The notes beneath the pieces are model-generated. The model was not told where the DNA came from. It saw only the letters and a program-made list of their open reading frames with translations, and ran no database searches. Of a DNA stretch of 64,000 nucleotides, positions 1-8,218 are shown one piece after another. This stretch comes from an uncultured Actinomyces sp. Its GTDB lineage: Bacteria; Actinomycetota; Actinomycetes; Actinomycetales; Actinomycetaceae. Within the stretch, counting starts at the first letter, position 1. The number at the start of each line of letters is the position of its first letter. The stretch spans positions 40,913 through 104,912 of the forward strand of contig URAS01000010.1 of NCBI GenBank assembly GCA_900545825.1, in the 5' to 3' direction. Position numbers and translations under genes: made by a program.

Positions 1-1
1 G

Positions 2-241
2 GTCGCCGGGCTGCTGCTGACCGAGCTGGGCCGCCTGCCCGAGGTCGGCGATTCTGCCGAGATCGCCGGTTGCCGCCTCAGCGTGCGCCGCATGGAGGGG
101 CGCCGGATCGCCGCGGTCGGCATCACCGTGCCTGAGACCCCGCCCGAGACGGATGGGGACAACGGTAAGCCGACGTCGGACCGGGGGCGCCTGCGGGGTC
201 GTCGGCGCGAGGCGGACGAGGAAGGGATGCGCGATGAGTAA
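2..241 (+). CDS. HlyC/CorC-family membrane protein, C-terminal end (partial)
   Basis: Only the last 79 codons are in the window, and the start lies upstream. The readable part resembles the CorC_HlyC (transporter-associated) domain that closes CNNM/CBS-type membrane proteins: a run with LLLTELGRLPEVGD, then a beta-rich stretch with RMEGRRIAAVGI, and finally a charged, probably disordered tail. Family members are thought to take part in magnesium or other cation efflux, although the role is often only inferred. The stop codon overlaps the start of the next gene by 8 bases, so the two paralogous membrane proteins are probably translated together. Such tandem pairs are common in Actinomycetota. 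Confidence 0.75.
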   Translation, partial: VAGLLLTELGRLPEVGDSAEIAGCRLSVRRMEGRRIAAVGITVPETPPETDGDNGKPTSDRGRLRGRRREADEEGMRDE

Positions 242-1271
242 CGGAGTCGCCCTCATCATCGCCGTCGTCCTCCTCGCGGTTAACGCGTTCTTCGTCGCCG
301 GCGAGTTCTGCGTGACCTCGTCGCGCAAGGCCCAGATCGACCCCCTCGTCGAGCAAGGCCGCCGCGGCGCCGAGGCCGCCCAGTGGGCCCTCGAACACGT
401 CTCGCTCATGCTCGCCGTCACCCAGCTGGGCATCACGCTGGCATCAACCGGGCTGGGCGCGGTCGCCGAGCCCGCGCTCGCCAGCATCCTCAAAGCGCCG
501 CTTGACGCCGTCGGGGCGCCCGAGGGCGTCGCCCACCCGATCGCCTTCCTCCTCGCCCTCGTCATCGTCGTCTTCTGCCACATCCTCTTTGGCGAGATGG
601 TGCCGAAAAACCTCACGGTGTCGATGCCCGTGCCGGTCGTCCTCACCCTCGCGCCGATCCTCGTGCGGATCGCCCGCTCGGTCCGGCTCATCGTCAACGG
701 TCTCAACGATTTCGCGAACTGGTGCGTCCGGCTCACGGGCCGCACCCCGCAAGACGAAGTGGCGGCGACCTTCACCGTCGACGAGGTTCAGGCGATCGTC
801 GAGCGGTCGGCCGAGGCCGGCGCCCTCGACGACGATTTGGGACTTTTGTCCGGGTCGTTGGAGTTTTCGGAAGAGAATGTGGCGGACGCCATGGTCGCCC
901 TCGACCAGCTGGTCTGCCTGCCGACCACCTGCACCCCCGCCGACGTCGAGCAGGCGGTCGCAAAGACCGGATTCTCGCGGTTTCTTGTCGTCGACGACCA
1001 AGGCGAGCTGGTCGGTTACCTCCACCTCAAGGACGTCCTCTACGCCTCGGCGAAGGGCGAACGCGACCAGCCGATCCCCGCGTGGCGCATCCGCTCGCTG
1101 CCCGTGACCCGCCCCGATCAGGAGGTCGAGGAGGCGCTCGCGGTTATGCAGAAATCCTGCGTCCACCTGGCCAAAGTGGTCGACGGCGGCCGTGTCGTCG
1201 GGGTCATTTTCCTCGAGGACATCCTCGAGGAGCTGGTGGGCGAAGTCCGCGACGCCATGCCCCGAACGTGA
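234..1271 (+). CDS. CNNM/CBS-domain hemolysin-family membrane protein
   Basis: A 345-residue protein. The first 25 residues form a hydrophobic helix, and further membrane segments lie near residues 60-80, 100-122 and 127-146, which gives a DUF21/CNNM-type transmembrane domain with the conserved GEMVPKN stretch. Two CBS motifs follow, about residues 200-330. The CorC_HlyC domain seen at the end of the upstream paralog is absent, because the protein stops just after the second CBS motif. The ATG at 234 was chosen over the longer frame start at 153 because GAGGAAGGG precedes it and it overlaps the upstream stop codon. Likely a cation-efflux or magnesium-related membrane protein; the substrate cannot be read from sequence. 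Confidence 0.85.
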   Translation: MSNGVALIIAVVLLAVNAFFVAGEFCVTSSRKAQIDPLVEQGRRGAEAAQWALEHVSLMLAVTQLGITLASTGLGAVAEPALASILKAPLDAVGAPEGVAHPIAFLLALVIVVFCHILFGEMVPKNLTVSMPVPVVLTLAPILVRIARSVRLIVNGLNDFANWCVRLTGRTPQDEVAATFTVDEVQAIVERSAEAGALDDDLGLLSGSLEFSEENVADAMVALDQLVCLPTTCTPADVEQAVAKTGFSRFLVVDDQGELVGYLHLKDVLYASAKGERDQPIPAWRIRSLPVTRPDQEVEEALAVMQKSCVHLAKVVDGGRVVGVIFLEDILEELVGEVRDAMPRT

Positions 1272-1294
1272 TGTTCGTCAAGTCGTGTCCATAT

Positions 1295-1311
1295 CGTTAC
1301 GGGTTTGTTAT
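1295..1311 (-). promoter_or_regulatory. Candidate MtrA-type direct-repeat operator
   Basis: On the minus strand the site reads ATAACA, five bases, GTAACG. Two near-identical hexamers with starts 11 bases apart match the published actinobacterial MtrA pattern GTNACC-N5-GTNACC in layout. It lies 54 bases upstream of an M23 peptidase gene, and cell-wall peptidases are classic MtrA targets. The match was found by eye only. Confidence 0.35.
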
Positions 1312-1364
1312 CTTGGGTGATGGCGACAGCGCCATTCCTTCGTAAGTTCTGATGAGGCGGTTTC

Positions 1365-2180
1365 ATGGTTGACGAGACTGAACGTCCTGGTAAGCGGGCT
1401 TGGCGCGAGGAGGATCGCACCGGCAAGCGCCCGACCCGGATGGTCTCGAAGCTCTCCCTGCTCGGTGTTCTTGGTGTCGCGACGGTGGCCCTGCCGCTGT
1501 CCGGCTTCGTCGCCCCGGGCACCGCAACCAACGTTCCCTCGCGCGCGATCGTCGTCGCGACGCAGGCCTCGTGGGTCGACATGTCCCAGGCGTCCTCCGA
1601 CACCGAGGGTGACCCGCTGAAGGCCGAACCCGCCGCCGTGACGAAGGCCAAGCTCCAAGAGGCGATCGGCCAGTGCGCGGTCGCTGACCAGGCGGGTGCC
1701 TCGGGCGAACGCCAGGCCGCCGCGGCCGACACATCCACCATCGTTTACTTCCCGCTGGCGCGCGGCACGTTCACCGTGTCCTCGCCGTTCGGCTACCGCC
1801 TCCACCCGATCTTCCACGTCATGCGCCTGCACGCCGGCGCCGACTTCTCGGCCCCGACGGGGACCGAGGTTCACGCCGCGGCCGCGGGCGTCGTTGACTT
1901 CGTCGGCCGCGAGGGCGGCGGCGGCAACATCGTCCGCATCAAGCACGAGATGAACGGCGAGTCGTTCTACACCGTGTACATGCACCTCGTTGACGGCGGC
2001 ACCGTCGTCACCCAGGGCCAGCAGGTCAAGGCCGGCGAGGTCATCTCGCACGTTGGCTCGACCGGCAACTCCACGGGCTCGCACCTCCACTTCGAGGTTC
2101 GCCCGACGCTCGACACCCCGATCGACCCGGTGCCGTGGCTCAAGGAACACCACTCGGTGTACGTCGGGGAGGGCTGCTAG
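1365..2180 (+). CDS. M23-family metallopeptidase (secreted or membrane-anchored cell-wall hydrolase)
   Basis: A 271-residue protein. A charged N-terminus is followed by one hydrophobic segment near residues 27-50, so it is exported or anchored with its catalytic part outside. The peptidase domain covers about residues 135-255 and has the LytM/M23 zinc signature: H156 and D160 in HAGAD, and H240 and H242 in HLHFE. The family cuts peptidoglycan cross-bridges or stems. Residues 50-130 show no recognisable domain. The gene follows a 93-base gap holding a possible MtrA-type site and overlaps the next gene by one base (TAGTG), so peptidase and phosphodiesterase are probably co-transcribed. The ATG start is preceded by a weak GATGAGGCGG ribosome site. 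Confidence 0.88.
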   Translation: MVDETERPGKRAWREEDRTGKRPTRMVSKLSLLGVLGVATVALPLSGFVAPGTATNVPSRAIVVATQASWVDMSQASSDTEGDPLKAEPAAVTKAKLQEAIGQCAVADQAGASGERQAAAADTSTIVYFPLARGTFTVSSPFGYRLHPIFHVMRLHAGADFSAPTGTEVHAAAAGVVDFVGREGGGGNIVRIKHEMNGESFYTVYMHLVDGGTVVTQGQQVKAGEVISHVGSTGNSTGSHLHFEVRPTLDTPIDPVPWLKEHHSVYVGEGC

Positions 2181-2902
2181 TGGCCCACCGCGTCACCCCG
2201 TACGCGCATCGCGGGGATCACGCAGGGGTCATCGAGAACTCGGACCGCGCGGTCCAGCGCGCCGCAAGCCGGCGCGGATTCTGGCTCGAGACCGACGTGC
2301 GCGCCAGCGCCGACGGCCAGGTCGTCCTCGCCCATGACGCCAGCCTTAAGCGTTCGTGGGGCGTCGACTGGATCGTGGGCGAGACCCGCTGGTCCCAGCT
2401 GGCTAGCCTCGAGGGGCCCGCGGGCGAGCACCTGACGACGCTGCCGGAGGTCCTCGAGGCCTACCCGACGCTCCACATCAACATCGATCCCAAGGACGAT
2501 GCGGTCGTCCAGCCCCTCCTGCGGGTGCTCCGCGACGCCGACGCCCTCGACCGCGTCCTCGTCACGTCGTTTTCTGCCAATCGGATCGAGTGGATCCGTG
2601 CGCACGCCCCCGAGATCGCGACCGGCGCCTCGCCCGTCGAGGTCGCCGCCCTCGTCGTTGCCAGCGCGACGACGCTGCCGCCGGGGCTGTGGGCGCGTCG
2701 GTTCGACGCCGTCCAGGTTCCCCCCGCCGCCGGCCCGATCAAGATCGTCACCCCGCGTTTCGTCGCGACCTGTCACCGACTGGGCGTGCCCGTCCACGTG
2801 TGGACGGTCAACGACCGCGCCGTCATGGAGCGGATGGTCGCCTGCGGCGTCGACGGGATCATGAGCGACGATTTGCCGATTTTCGCCAACTTGCACATGT
2901 GA
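2180..2902 (+). CDS. Glycerophosphodiester phosphodiesterase (GDPD family)
   Basis: A 240-residue cytoplasmic enzyme with no signal peptide. The GDPD catalytic set is present: H10-R11-G12, E19-N20, E37 and D39, and H52. The family hydrolyses glycerophosphodiesters (deacylated phospholipids) to glycerol 3-phosphate and an alcohol. The product could be used by the glycerol-3-phosphate dehydrogenase near 16 kb. The start is taken as GTG at 2180, which shares its G with the upstream stop; a longer reading to 2135 would overlap the peptidase gene and would lie before the HRG motif without adding domain sequence. Confidence 0.87.
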   Translation: MAHRVTPYAHRGDHAGVIENSDRAVQRAASRRGFWLETDVRASADGQVVLAHDASLKRSWGVDWIVGETRWSQLASLEGPAGEHLTTLPEVLEAYPTLHINIDPKDDAVVQPLLRVLRDADALDRVLVTSFSANRIEWIRAHAPEIATGASPVEVAALVVASATTLPPGLWARRFDAVQVPPAAGPIKIVTPRFVATCHRLGVPVHVWTVNDRAVMERMVACGVDGIMSDDLPIFANLHM

Positions 2903-2929
2903 GCTATTTCGCGCGCTTGCTCGATGCCT

Positions 2930-2935
2930 TAGGCT
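2930..2935 (+). promoter_or_regulatory. -10 box of a likely leaderless rpiB promoter
   Basis: TAGGCT ends six bases before the GTG start of rpiB. This spacing would place the first transcribed base on or next to the start codon, and no ribosome-binding site is visible. That arrangement is typical of leaderless actinobacterial mRNAs. Confidence 0.4.
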
Positions 2936-2941
2936 AGAGGC

Positions 2942-3400
2942 GTGAGGATTTTTATTGCGTCGGATCACGCCGGGTTTGAACTGAAATCGCAGATCATTGA
3001 GCATCTGCGGGCCAACGGCCACGAAGTTGAAGACATCGGCCCCGCGCAATACGACCCCAACGACGACTACCCCGGCCCCTGCATCGCGTGCGGCCAGGCC
3101 GTCGTCCAGAATCCGGGGTCGCTGGGTGTCGTCATCGGCGGCTCTGGCAACGGCGAACAGATCGCCGCAAACCTCGTCGACGGCGTGCGGTGTGCGCTCG
3201 CGTGGAACCTCGTGACCGCCCGCCTGGCGCGCCAACACAACAATGCGAACGTCGTGTCGGTGGGCGCCAGGATGCACCCGGCAGATCAGGCCATCGAGAT
3301 CGTCGACGCGTTCATCGCCGAGCCCTTCTCGAACGAGGAACGCCACATCCGACGAATCAACGAAATGGCCGACTATGAAAAGCGTCGTTGCGAGGGCTGA
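2942..3400 (+). CDS. rpiB: Ribose-5-phosphate isomerase B
   Basis: A 152-residue protein of the RpiB/LacA/LacB type, the usual length for the family. It begins with RIFIASDHAGF (D8-H9 region) and contains GGSGNGEQIAANL, which forms the sugar-phosphate and anion-hole region. It interconverts ribose 5-phosphate and ribulose 5-phosphate in the pentose phosphate pathway. The start is GTG, apparently without a leader. The tRNA-Arg gene follows on the same strand. Confidence 0.92.
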   Translation: MRIFIASDHAGFELKSQIIEHLRANGHEVEDIGPAQYDPNDDYPGPCIACGQAVVQNPGSLGVVIGGSGNGEQIAANLVDGVRCALAWNLVTARLARQHNNANVVSVGARMHPADQAIEIVDAFIAEPFSNEERHIRRINEMADYEKRRCEG

Positions 3401-3411
3401 CGCAGCCCGAG

Positions 3412-3441
3412 TTTAGGTTCTCGTCCACTCGGTGCTACGCT
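3412..3441 (+). promoter_or_regulatory. Promoter of the tRNA-Arg gene
   Basis: TACGCT at 3436-3441 is a good -10 hexamer, with a weak -35 (TTTAGG, 3412-3417) 18 bases upstream. The tRNA begins 12 bases after the -10 box. Confidence 0.45.
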
Positions 3442-3452
3442 TGTCTCGGTTC

Positions 3453-3525
3453 GCCCCGGTAGCTCAGTGGATAGAGCGTTTGCCTCCGGAGCAAAAGGCC
3501 GCAGGTTCGAATCCTGTCCGGGGCA
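3453..3525 (+). tRNA. tRNA-Arg (anticodon CCG)
   Basis: A 73-base cloverleaf. The acceptor stem GCCCCGG pairs with CCGGGGC and the discriminator base is A. The D-arm contains AGCTCAGTGGATAGAGC. The anticodon stem TTTGC/GCAAA encloses the loop CTCCGGA, so the anticodon is CCG and reads CGG arginine codons. The T-arm contains GGTTCGAATCC. The CCA tail is not encoded: CCC follows the discriminator base. It has its own promoter and a strong terminator 10 bases downstream. Confidence 0.96.
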
Positions 3526-3535
3526 CCCAAGGAAG

Positions 3536-3567
3536 TCTCTCGCCTACGTCGTAGGCGAGAGATTTTT
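3536..3567 (+). terminator. Rho-independent terminator of tRNA-Arg
   Basis: A perfect 12-bp stem (TCTCTCGCCTAC with GTAGGCGAGAGA) with a GTC loop, followed by five T residues. Confidence 0.9.
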
Positions 3568-3609
3568 GTCGTCTCCAGCTAGTTATCACCACACGTGGGA
3601 GGTGTCGTC

Positions 3610-4884
3610 GTGCGTTCTTATCTCGAGTTATTGCGTCTGCCCGGTGCGTGGCAGTTTTCGTTGGCGGGCTTTATTGCCCGCTATCCCATGGCCATGATGG
3701 CGATGTCTACCGCCCTCGTGATCCCCGTTTTCTACCACAACTACACGTTGGCGGGGCAGCTCGCGGCGATCAACATCACCTCATTCGCGATCTGTGCGCC
3801 GGTCCTGTCCAAGCTTGTCGATAGGTACGGCCAATTCCGGGTCCTGTCCAAGACGATCGCGATCTTTGGGATCTCGGTCTTCCTTCTCGCCGGCCTCATT
3901 TGGGCTCACATGCCCGGCTGGGTGCTGGCCCTGGCGATCATTCCCGTCGGCGGGTTTTCCGGCGCGATCGGGGCGATGGTGCGGTCGCGGTGGGCGCTTA
4001 AGGTGACGAGGCCCGGCCAGCTGACCCAGGCGTTCGCGCTTGAGGCCGCCCTCGACGAGGTCGCCTTCGCGACCGGCCCGATGTTCGCGACCGTCCTCGT
4101 CACGGCGGTCCACCCGTTGGCGGGCCTCATTGCCTGCGGTGTCATCCAGGTGTGCGGGGGATACGCGTTTATCGCCCAGCGCTCCAGTGAGCCGAAGCCG
4201 CAGCGCGAAGTGACGGATATCCCGCCGGCGGCGAAATCGTCGGTGCTGCGGTCGAAGGCCATCATTGTCCTCGGCGTGACGTACGCGGGGGCGGGGGCGA
4301 TCTTTGGCGCCCTCGACTTGGCGGCGGTCGCGTTCGCGACCGAGCACGGGGCCCGCGGTATGGCTGGGGTCATGCTGGGGATCTGCTCGATCGGGTCGCT
4401 GCTTGGCGCCCTCTTCTACGGCGCCAGGCAGTGGCCGCTGTCCCAGGGCAAGCTGTTCATCATCGGCATCGTCGTCCTTGCGGTCGGCAACATCGTCGTC
4501 CTGCTGGCGCAGTCGATGGTGTCTTTGTCGATCATCCTGTTCTTCATGGGGATCTCGATCGCCCCGACGATGACGAACGTCAACGCGATGGTCCAGCGGA
4601 TCGTCCACCCGTCGCGTCTCACCGAGGGGCTGACGTGGTTGTCGACCTTCATGAACATCGGGGTCGGCATCGGGGCGGCGGTCGGCGGCCGGATGATCGA
4701 CGTGTCGGGGTCGCGCGGTGGCCTCATGGTGATGGCGGCCTCGGCGGTCATTATGCTGGCGATCGCCATCGGGTGTGCGCCGATTCTGCGGAAATCCCTT
4801 CACCGGGCTGACCGGCGCCGCCAAATTGCCCTCGACCTGCAGGCCGAGGCGCAGCGGCGGGCGGGGCATGAGCAGGCTGCCTAA
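3610..4884 (+). CDS. MFS transporter
   Basis: A 424-residue integral membrane protein with about twelve hydrophobic helices. The loop between helices 2 and 3 carries DRYGQFRVL, close to the MFS motif A. The tail from about residue 395 is hydrophilic and rich in R, Q and E. The substrate is not evident; the overall look (short loops, early LPGAWQF) resembles the actinobacterial drug or unknown-substrate MFS group. GTG at 3610 was chosen because GGGAGG lies seven bases upstream; the frame also allows GTG at 3595, which would bury that ribosome site. The last 17 bases overlap the next small reading frame. Confidence 0.82.
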   Translation: MRSYLELLRLPGAWQFSLAGFIARYPMAMMAMSTALVIPVFYHNYTLAGQLAAINITSFAICAPVLSKLVDRYGQFRVLSKTIAIFGISVFLLAGLIWAHMPGWVLALAIIPVGGFSGAIGAMVRSRWALKVTRPGQLTQAFALEAALDEVAFATGPMFATVLVTAVHPLAGLIACGVIQVCGGYAFIAQRSSEPKPQREVTDIPPAAKSSVLRSKAIIVLGVTYAGAGAIFGALDLAAVAFATEHGARGMAGVMLGICSIGSLLGALFYGARQWPLSQGKLFIIGIVVLAVGNIVVLLAQSMVSLSIILFFMGISIAPTMTNVNAMVQRIVHPSRLTEGLTWLSTFMNIGVGIGAAVGGRMIDVSGSRGGLMVMAASAVIMLAIAIGCAPILRKSLHRADRRRQIALDLQAEAQRRAGHEQAA

Positions 4885-5062
4885 CCCAGCCCGATCCAGT
4901 GGGCGGGCGCGGCAGCGGCGGTGGCGGCGATCGTCATCGCGCTGCTGCGCCTGGCCCCCCGGGGTCGCCGAGAACGTCGGTGTCCTCGAGGCTGTTGGCG
5001 CCATCATCGTCATCGGGGCCATGGCTGGGGCGCTGGCGTATTTTCTTTCACAGTCCGACTGA
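4868..5062 (+). CDS. Hypothetical small membrane protein, frame possibly disturbed
   Basis: A 64-codon frame starting at ATG 4868 inside the end of the MFS gene. Its second half encodes one clear membrane helix (AVGAIIVIGAMAGALAYFL) and a short SQSD tail. The first half reads as Arg/Ser-rich sequence. In the frame of the upstream gene the same bases (about 4894-4965) spell a hydrophobic helix with AAAAVAAIVIALLRLAP. The natural protein may therefore have two helices, with two compensating single-base shifts near 4887 and 4960, the second inside GGCCCCCCGGGG. It ends 46 bases before argS. No function can be assigned. Confidence 0.45.
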   Translation: MSRLPNPARSSGRARQRRWRRSSSRCCAWPPGVAENVGVLEAVGAIIVIGAMAGALAYFLSQSD

Positions 5063-5108
5063 GCGGATGAAGTAGAGTGCGGCACGGCCGCCCAGGTATT
5101 CTGCAATC

Positions 5109-6788
5109 ATGACACCTGATGAACTTGCCACACTGATTCGTTCCTCCCTCGTCGAGCTCGTCTCGTCGGGCGAGGTCGCGCTGGATGAAGCCGCTATCCC
5201 CGCTACGGTCAAGGTCGAGCGTCCCCGTTCGCGCGAACACGGCGACTGGGCGACCAATATCGCCCTCCAGCTTGGCAAGCGCGCCGGTATGGCGCCGCGC
5301 GACCTCGCCGCCCTCCTGGCGGACAAGGTGAGGGCCGCGTCGGGTGTCGAAAAGGTCGAGATCGCGGGCCCCGGCTTCCTCAACATCACGCTGTCGGCGG
5401 CCAGTGCCGGCGAGCTGGCGCGGACGATCCTCGAGGCCGGCCACAACTACGGTCGCGGCACGGCGCTCGACGGGATCGGCGTCAACCTCGAGTTCGTGTC
5501 GGCCAACCCCACGGGCCCGATCCACATCGGCGGCGCGCGGTGGGCAGCCGTCGGCGACGCCCTCGCCCGCGTCATGGAGGCCGAGGGCGCGAACGTCACG
5601 CGCGAGTACTACTTCAACGATCACGGCCGCCAGATCGACCGGTTCGCGGAGTCGCTGCTGGCCGCCGCGCGCGGCCAGGAGGCCCCGGAGGACGGCTACG
5701 GCGGCGCCTACATTCACGAGATCGCCGACCAGGTGCGCGCCGACCAGCAGGCTGCGGGTCACCCCGACCCCGTCACCCTGCCGGACGCCGAGGCCCAGGA
5801 GGTCTTCCGCGCCGAGGGTGTCGAGCTGATGTTCGCCCAGATCAAGCAGCGTCTTGTCGAGTTCGGCGTGAACTTCGACGTGTTTTTCCATGAGGATTCG
5901 CTCCACCAGTCCGGGGCCGTCGATCGGTCGATTCAAAAGCTGCGTGACGCCGGTGCGGTTTACGACAAGGACGGCGCCGTGTGGCTGCGCACGTCCGCGT
6001 TCAGCGACGACAAGGACCGCGTCCTCATCAAGTCCGACGGCGACGCCGCGTACTTTGCGGCCGACACCGCGTACTACCTCGACAAGCGCGACCGTGGCGC
6101 CGACTGCTGCATCTACCTGTTCGGTGCCGACCACCATGGCTACATCGGCCGGATGATGTCGATGTGCGAGGCCTATGGCGACAAGCCGGGCTACAACATG
6201 CAGATCATCATCGGCCAGATGGTTAACCTGCTCAAGGACGGCCAGCCGGTGCGCATGTCGAAGCGTGCGGGCAACGTCGTCACGCTCGACGACCTCGTCG
6301 AGGCGGTCGGTGTCGACGCGGCACGTTACGCGTTGACGCGTTCGTCGATGGATACGCAGCTCGATATCGACCTCGACGTGTTGGCGTCGCATTCGAACGA
6401 CAACCCCGTCTACTACGTCCAGTACGCGCACGCGCGCACGTGCAACGTCGCGAAGAACGCGGCCGAGCACGGCGTGAGCCGCGACGCGGGCTTCGACCCG
6501 GCCGCCCTCGACCAGCCGGCCGACTCTGATCTGCTGGGCGTGCTGGCGAACTACCCGGCCCAGGTCGCCCAGGCGGCCGAGCTACGCGAGCCGCACCGTA
6601 TCGCCCACTACCTCGAGGAGCTGGCCGCGGCTTACCACGCGTGGTACGCCAAGACCCGCGTCAGCCCCCGTGCTGACGAGCAGGTCAACGCCGGTCACGT
6701 CGCCCGCCTGTGGCTGAACGACGCCGTCCGCCAGGTGTTGGCGAATGGCCTTGACCTGCTGGGCGTTTCAGCCCCCGAACAGATGTGA
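5109..6788 (+). CDS. argS: Arginyl-tRNA synthetase
   Basis: A 559-residue class I aminoacyl-tRNA synthetase of normal bacterial length. It has the ArgRS N-terminal Add1-type domain (residues 1-100), the ATP-binding HIGG (H139) and the KMSKS-type loop RMSKR (residues 382-386). An alpha-helical anticodon-binding (DALR) domain lies at the C-terminus, ending in DLLGVSAPEQM. It charges tRNA-Arg in the cytoplasm. It opens the argS-lysA-hom-thrC-thrB-rho block, an order known from mycobacteria and other Actinomycetota. Confidence 0.96.
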   Translation: MTPDELATLIRSSLVELVSSGEVALDEAAIPATVKVERPRSREHGDWATNIALQLGKRAGMAPRDLAALLADKVRAASGVEKVEIAGPGFLNITLSAASAGELARTILEAGHNYGRGTALDGIGVNLEFVSANPTGPIHIGGARWAAVGDALARVMEAEGANVTREYYFNDHGRQIDRFAESLLAAARGQEAPEDGYGGAYIHEIADQVRADQQAAGHPDPVTLPDAEAQEVFRAEGVELMFAQIKQRLVEFGVNFDVFFHEDSLHQSGAVDRSIQKLRDAGAVYDKDGAVWLRTSAFSDDKDRVLIKSDGDAAYFAADTAYYLDKRDRGADCCIYLFGADHHGYIGRMMSMCEAYGDKPGYNMQIIIGQMVNLLKDGQPVRMSKRAGNVVTLDDLVEAVGVDAARYALTRSSMDTQLDIDLDVLASHSNDNPVYYVQYAHARTCNVAKNAAEHGVSRDAGFDPAALDQPADSDLLGVLANYPAQVAQAAELREPHRIAHYLEELAAAYHAWYAKTRVSPRADEQVNAGHVARLWLNDAVRQVLANGLDLLGVSAPEQM

Positions 6789-6795
6789 GGTGCCC

Positions 6796-8202
6796 ATGAG
6801 CCACGCCTCGTCGACCCCCGACGTTTCGCTCGACCCCCAGCTGCGCTGCCCGGAGCCCGATGAGCGTCCGGACCTGTGGCCGTGGGGTACCCACCGTAAC
6901 GCCGACGGCGTCCTCGTCGTCGGTGGGGTACCGCTGACCCAGCTGGCCGAGCGTACGCCCACCTATGTGTGGGACACCCAGGATTTCCTCGGGCGCGCCC
7001 AGGTGTGGAAGTCGGCGATGGACGAGGCCTTCTGGTCCGGCTACGGCATGGCCGGCGCCCAGGTTCACTACGCCGCCAAGGCGTTCATGTCGGCGCGTGC
7101 CGTCCGGCTGGCCACCCAGGCTGGCCTCGGCATCGACACGGCGTCGCTCGGCGAATTGGAGACGGCGCTGGCTGCCGGTGCCGATCCGGCGCTGGTGGGC
7201 CTGCACGGCAACAACAAGTCGGACGCCGAGCTCGATCGCGCGATTGAGGCCGGCATCGGGCGGATCATCGTCGACTCTCTCGCCGAGGTCACGCGTCTGG
7301 GCGAGCGGGCCCGCCTGGCTGGCGCCACGAGTGTCCCCGTCATGGTGCGGGTGACCAGCGGTGTCCACGCGGGCGGCCACGAGTTCATCGCGACCGCGCA
7401 CGAGGACCAGAAATTCGGCCTGTCGCTGTCCGGCGCGGCGCAAGAGGCGGCCCGGGCGATCGTCGCCGACAGCGCGCTGCAGCTGATCGGGCTCCATTCG
7501 CACATCGGGTCGCAGATCTTCTCGATCGACGGCTTCGCCGAGGCGGCCTCGCGGCTGACCGGCCTCATCGCCGAGCTTTCGGCCGAGGGCATCGAGGTCG
7601 GCGAGCTCGATCTCGGCGGCGGCTACGGCATCTCGTACACGGGCGCCGACCCGGTTCCGCCCCGGCCGAAAGAGATCGCCGACGCGCTGGCGGGTGCTGT
7701 CAAGGCGGCGTGCGAGGCGGCGGGCATCGCGGTTCCGCACGTGTCGATCGAGCCGGGGCGCTCGATCGCGGGCCCCAGCCAGGTCATGCTCTACACGATC
7801 GGGACGATTAAGGATCAGCCGGTGGGCGAGGGGATCGCCCGCACGTACGTGTCCGTCAACGGCGGCATGAGCGATAACATCCGGCCGGCGCTGTACGGCG
7901 CGAACTACACGGCGACGCTGGCCAACCGCGTGAGCGACGCGGCGCCTAGGCGCTGCCGCGTCGTCGGCAAGCACTGCGAATCGGGCGACATCGTCATCCA
8001 CGACGTCCTCCTGCCCGGCGATATCCAGGCCGGCGACCTGCTGGCTGTGCCCGCCGTGGGGGCGTACGGGCATGCGATGGCGTCGAACTACAACATGCTG
8101 GCCCGCCCCGGCGTCGTCGCCGTCGAGGATGGCGAGGTCGACCAGGTCATCGCCCCGGAGACGGTCGCCGACCTCCTCCGCCGCGACTGCGACCTCGACT
8201 AG
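6796..8202 (+). CDS. lysA: Diaminopimelate decarboxylase
   Basis: A 468-residue PLP enzyme of the alanine racemase-like fold group IV decarboxylases. K95 in VHYAAKAF is the expected PLP lysine. HSHIGSQI, the glycine loop LDLGGGYGI, EPGRSI and the GKHCESGD segment with the active-site cysteine are all present. It converts meso-diaminopimelate to L-lysine. ATG 6796 lies 7 bases after argS and is preceded by GTGAGG; the longer frame from 6745 would overlap argS. After lysA the conserved gene order is broken by an accessory insertion before hom. Confidence 0.94.
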   Translation: MSHASSTPDVSLDPQLRCPEPDERPDLWPWGTHRNADGVLVVGGVPLTQLAERTPTYVWDTQDFLGRAQVWKSAMDEAFWSGYGMAGAQVHYAAKAFMSARAVRLATQAGLGIDTASLGELETALAAGADPALVGLHGNNKSDAELDRAIEAGIGRIIVDSLAEVTRLGERARLAGATSVPVMVRVTSGVHAGGHEFIATAHEDQKFGLSLSGAAQEAARAIVADSALQLIGLHSHIGSQIFSIDGFAEAASRLTGLIAELSAEGIEVGELDLGGGYGISYTGADPVPPRPKEIADALAGAVKAACEAAGIAVPHVSIEPGRSIAGPSQVMLYTIGTIKDQPVGEGIARTYVSVNGGMSDNIRPALYGANYTATLANRVSDAAPRRCRVVGKHCESGDIVIHDVLLPGDIQAGDLLAVPAVGAYGHAMASNYNMLARPGVVAVEDGEVDQVIAPETVADLLRRDCDLD

Positions 8203-8218
8203 TAGGCGCCCAATCCCT

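Noticed and set aside
5010..6470. 486-codon open frame antisense to argS
   Set aside because: argS is complete on the plus strand with all motifs; the antisense frame is rich in R, V, D and H, typical of GC-rich shadow frames.
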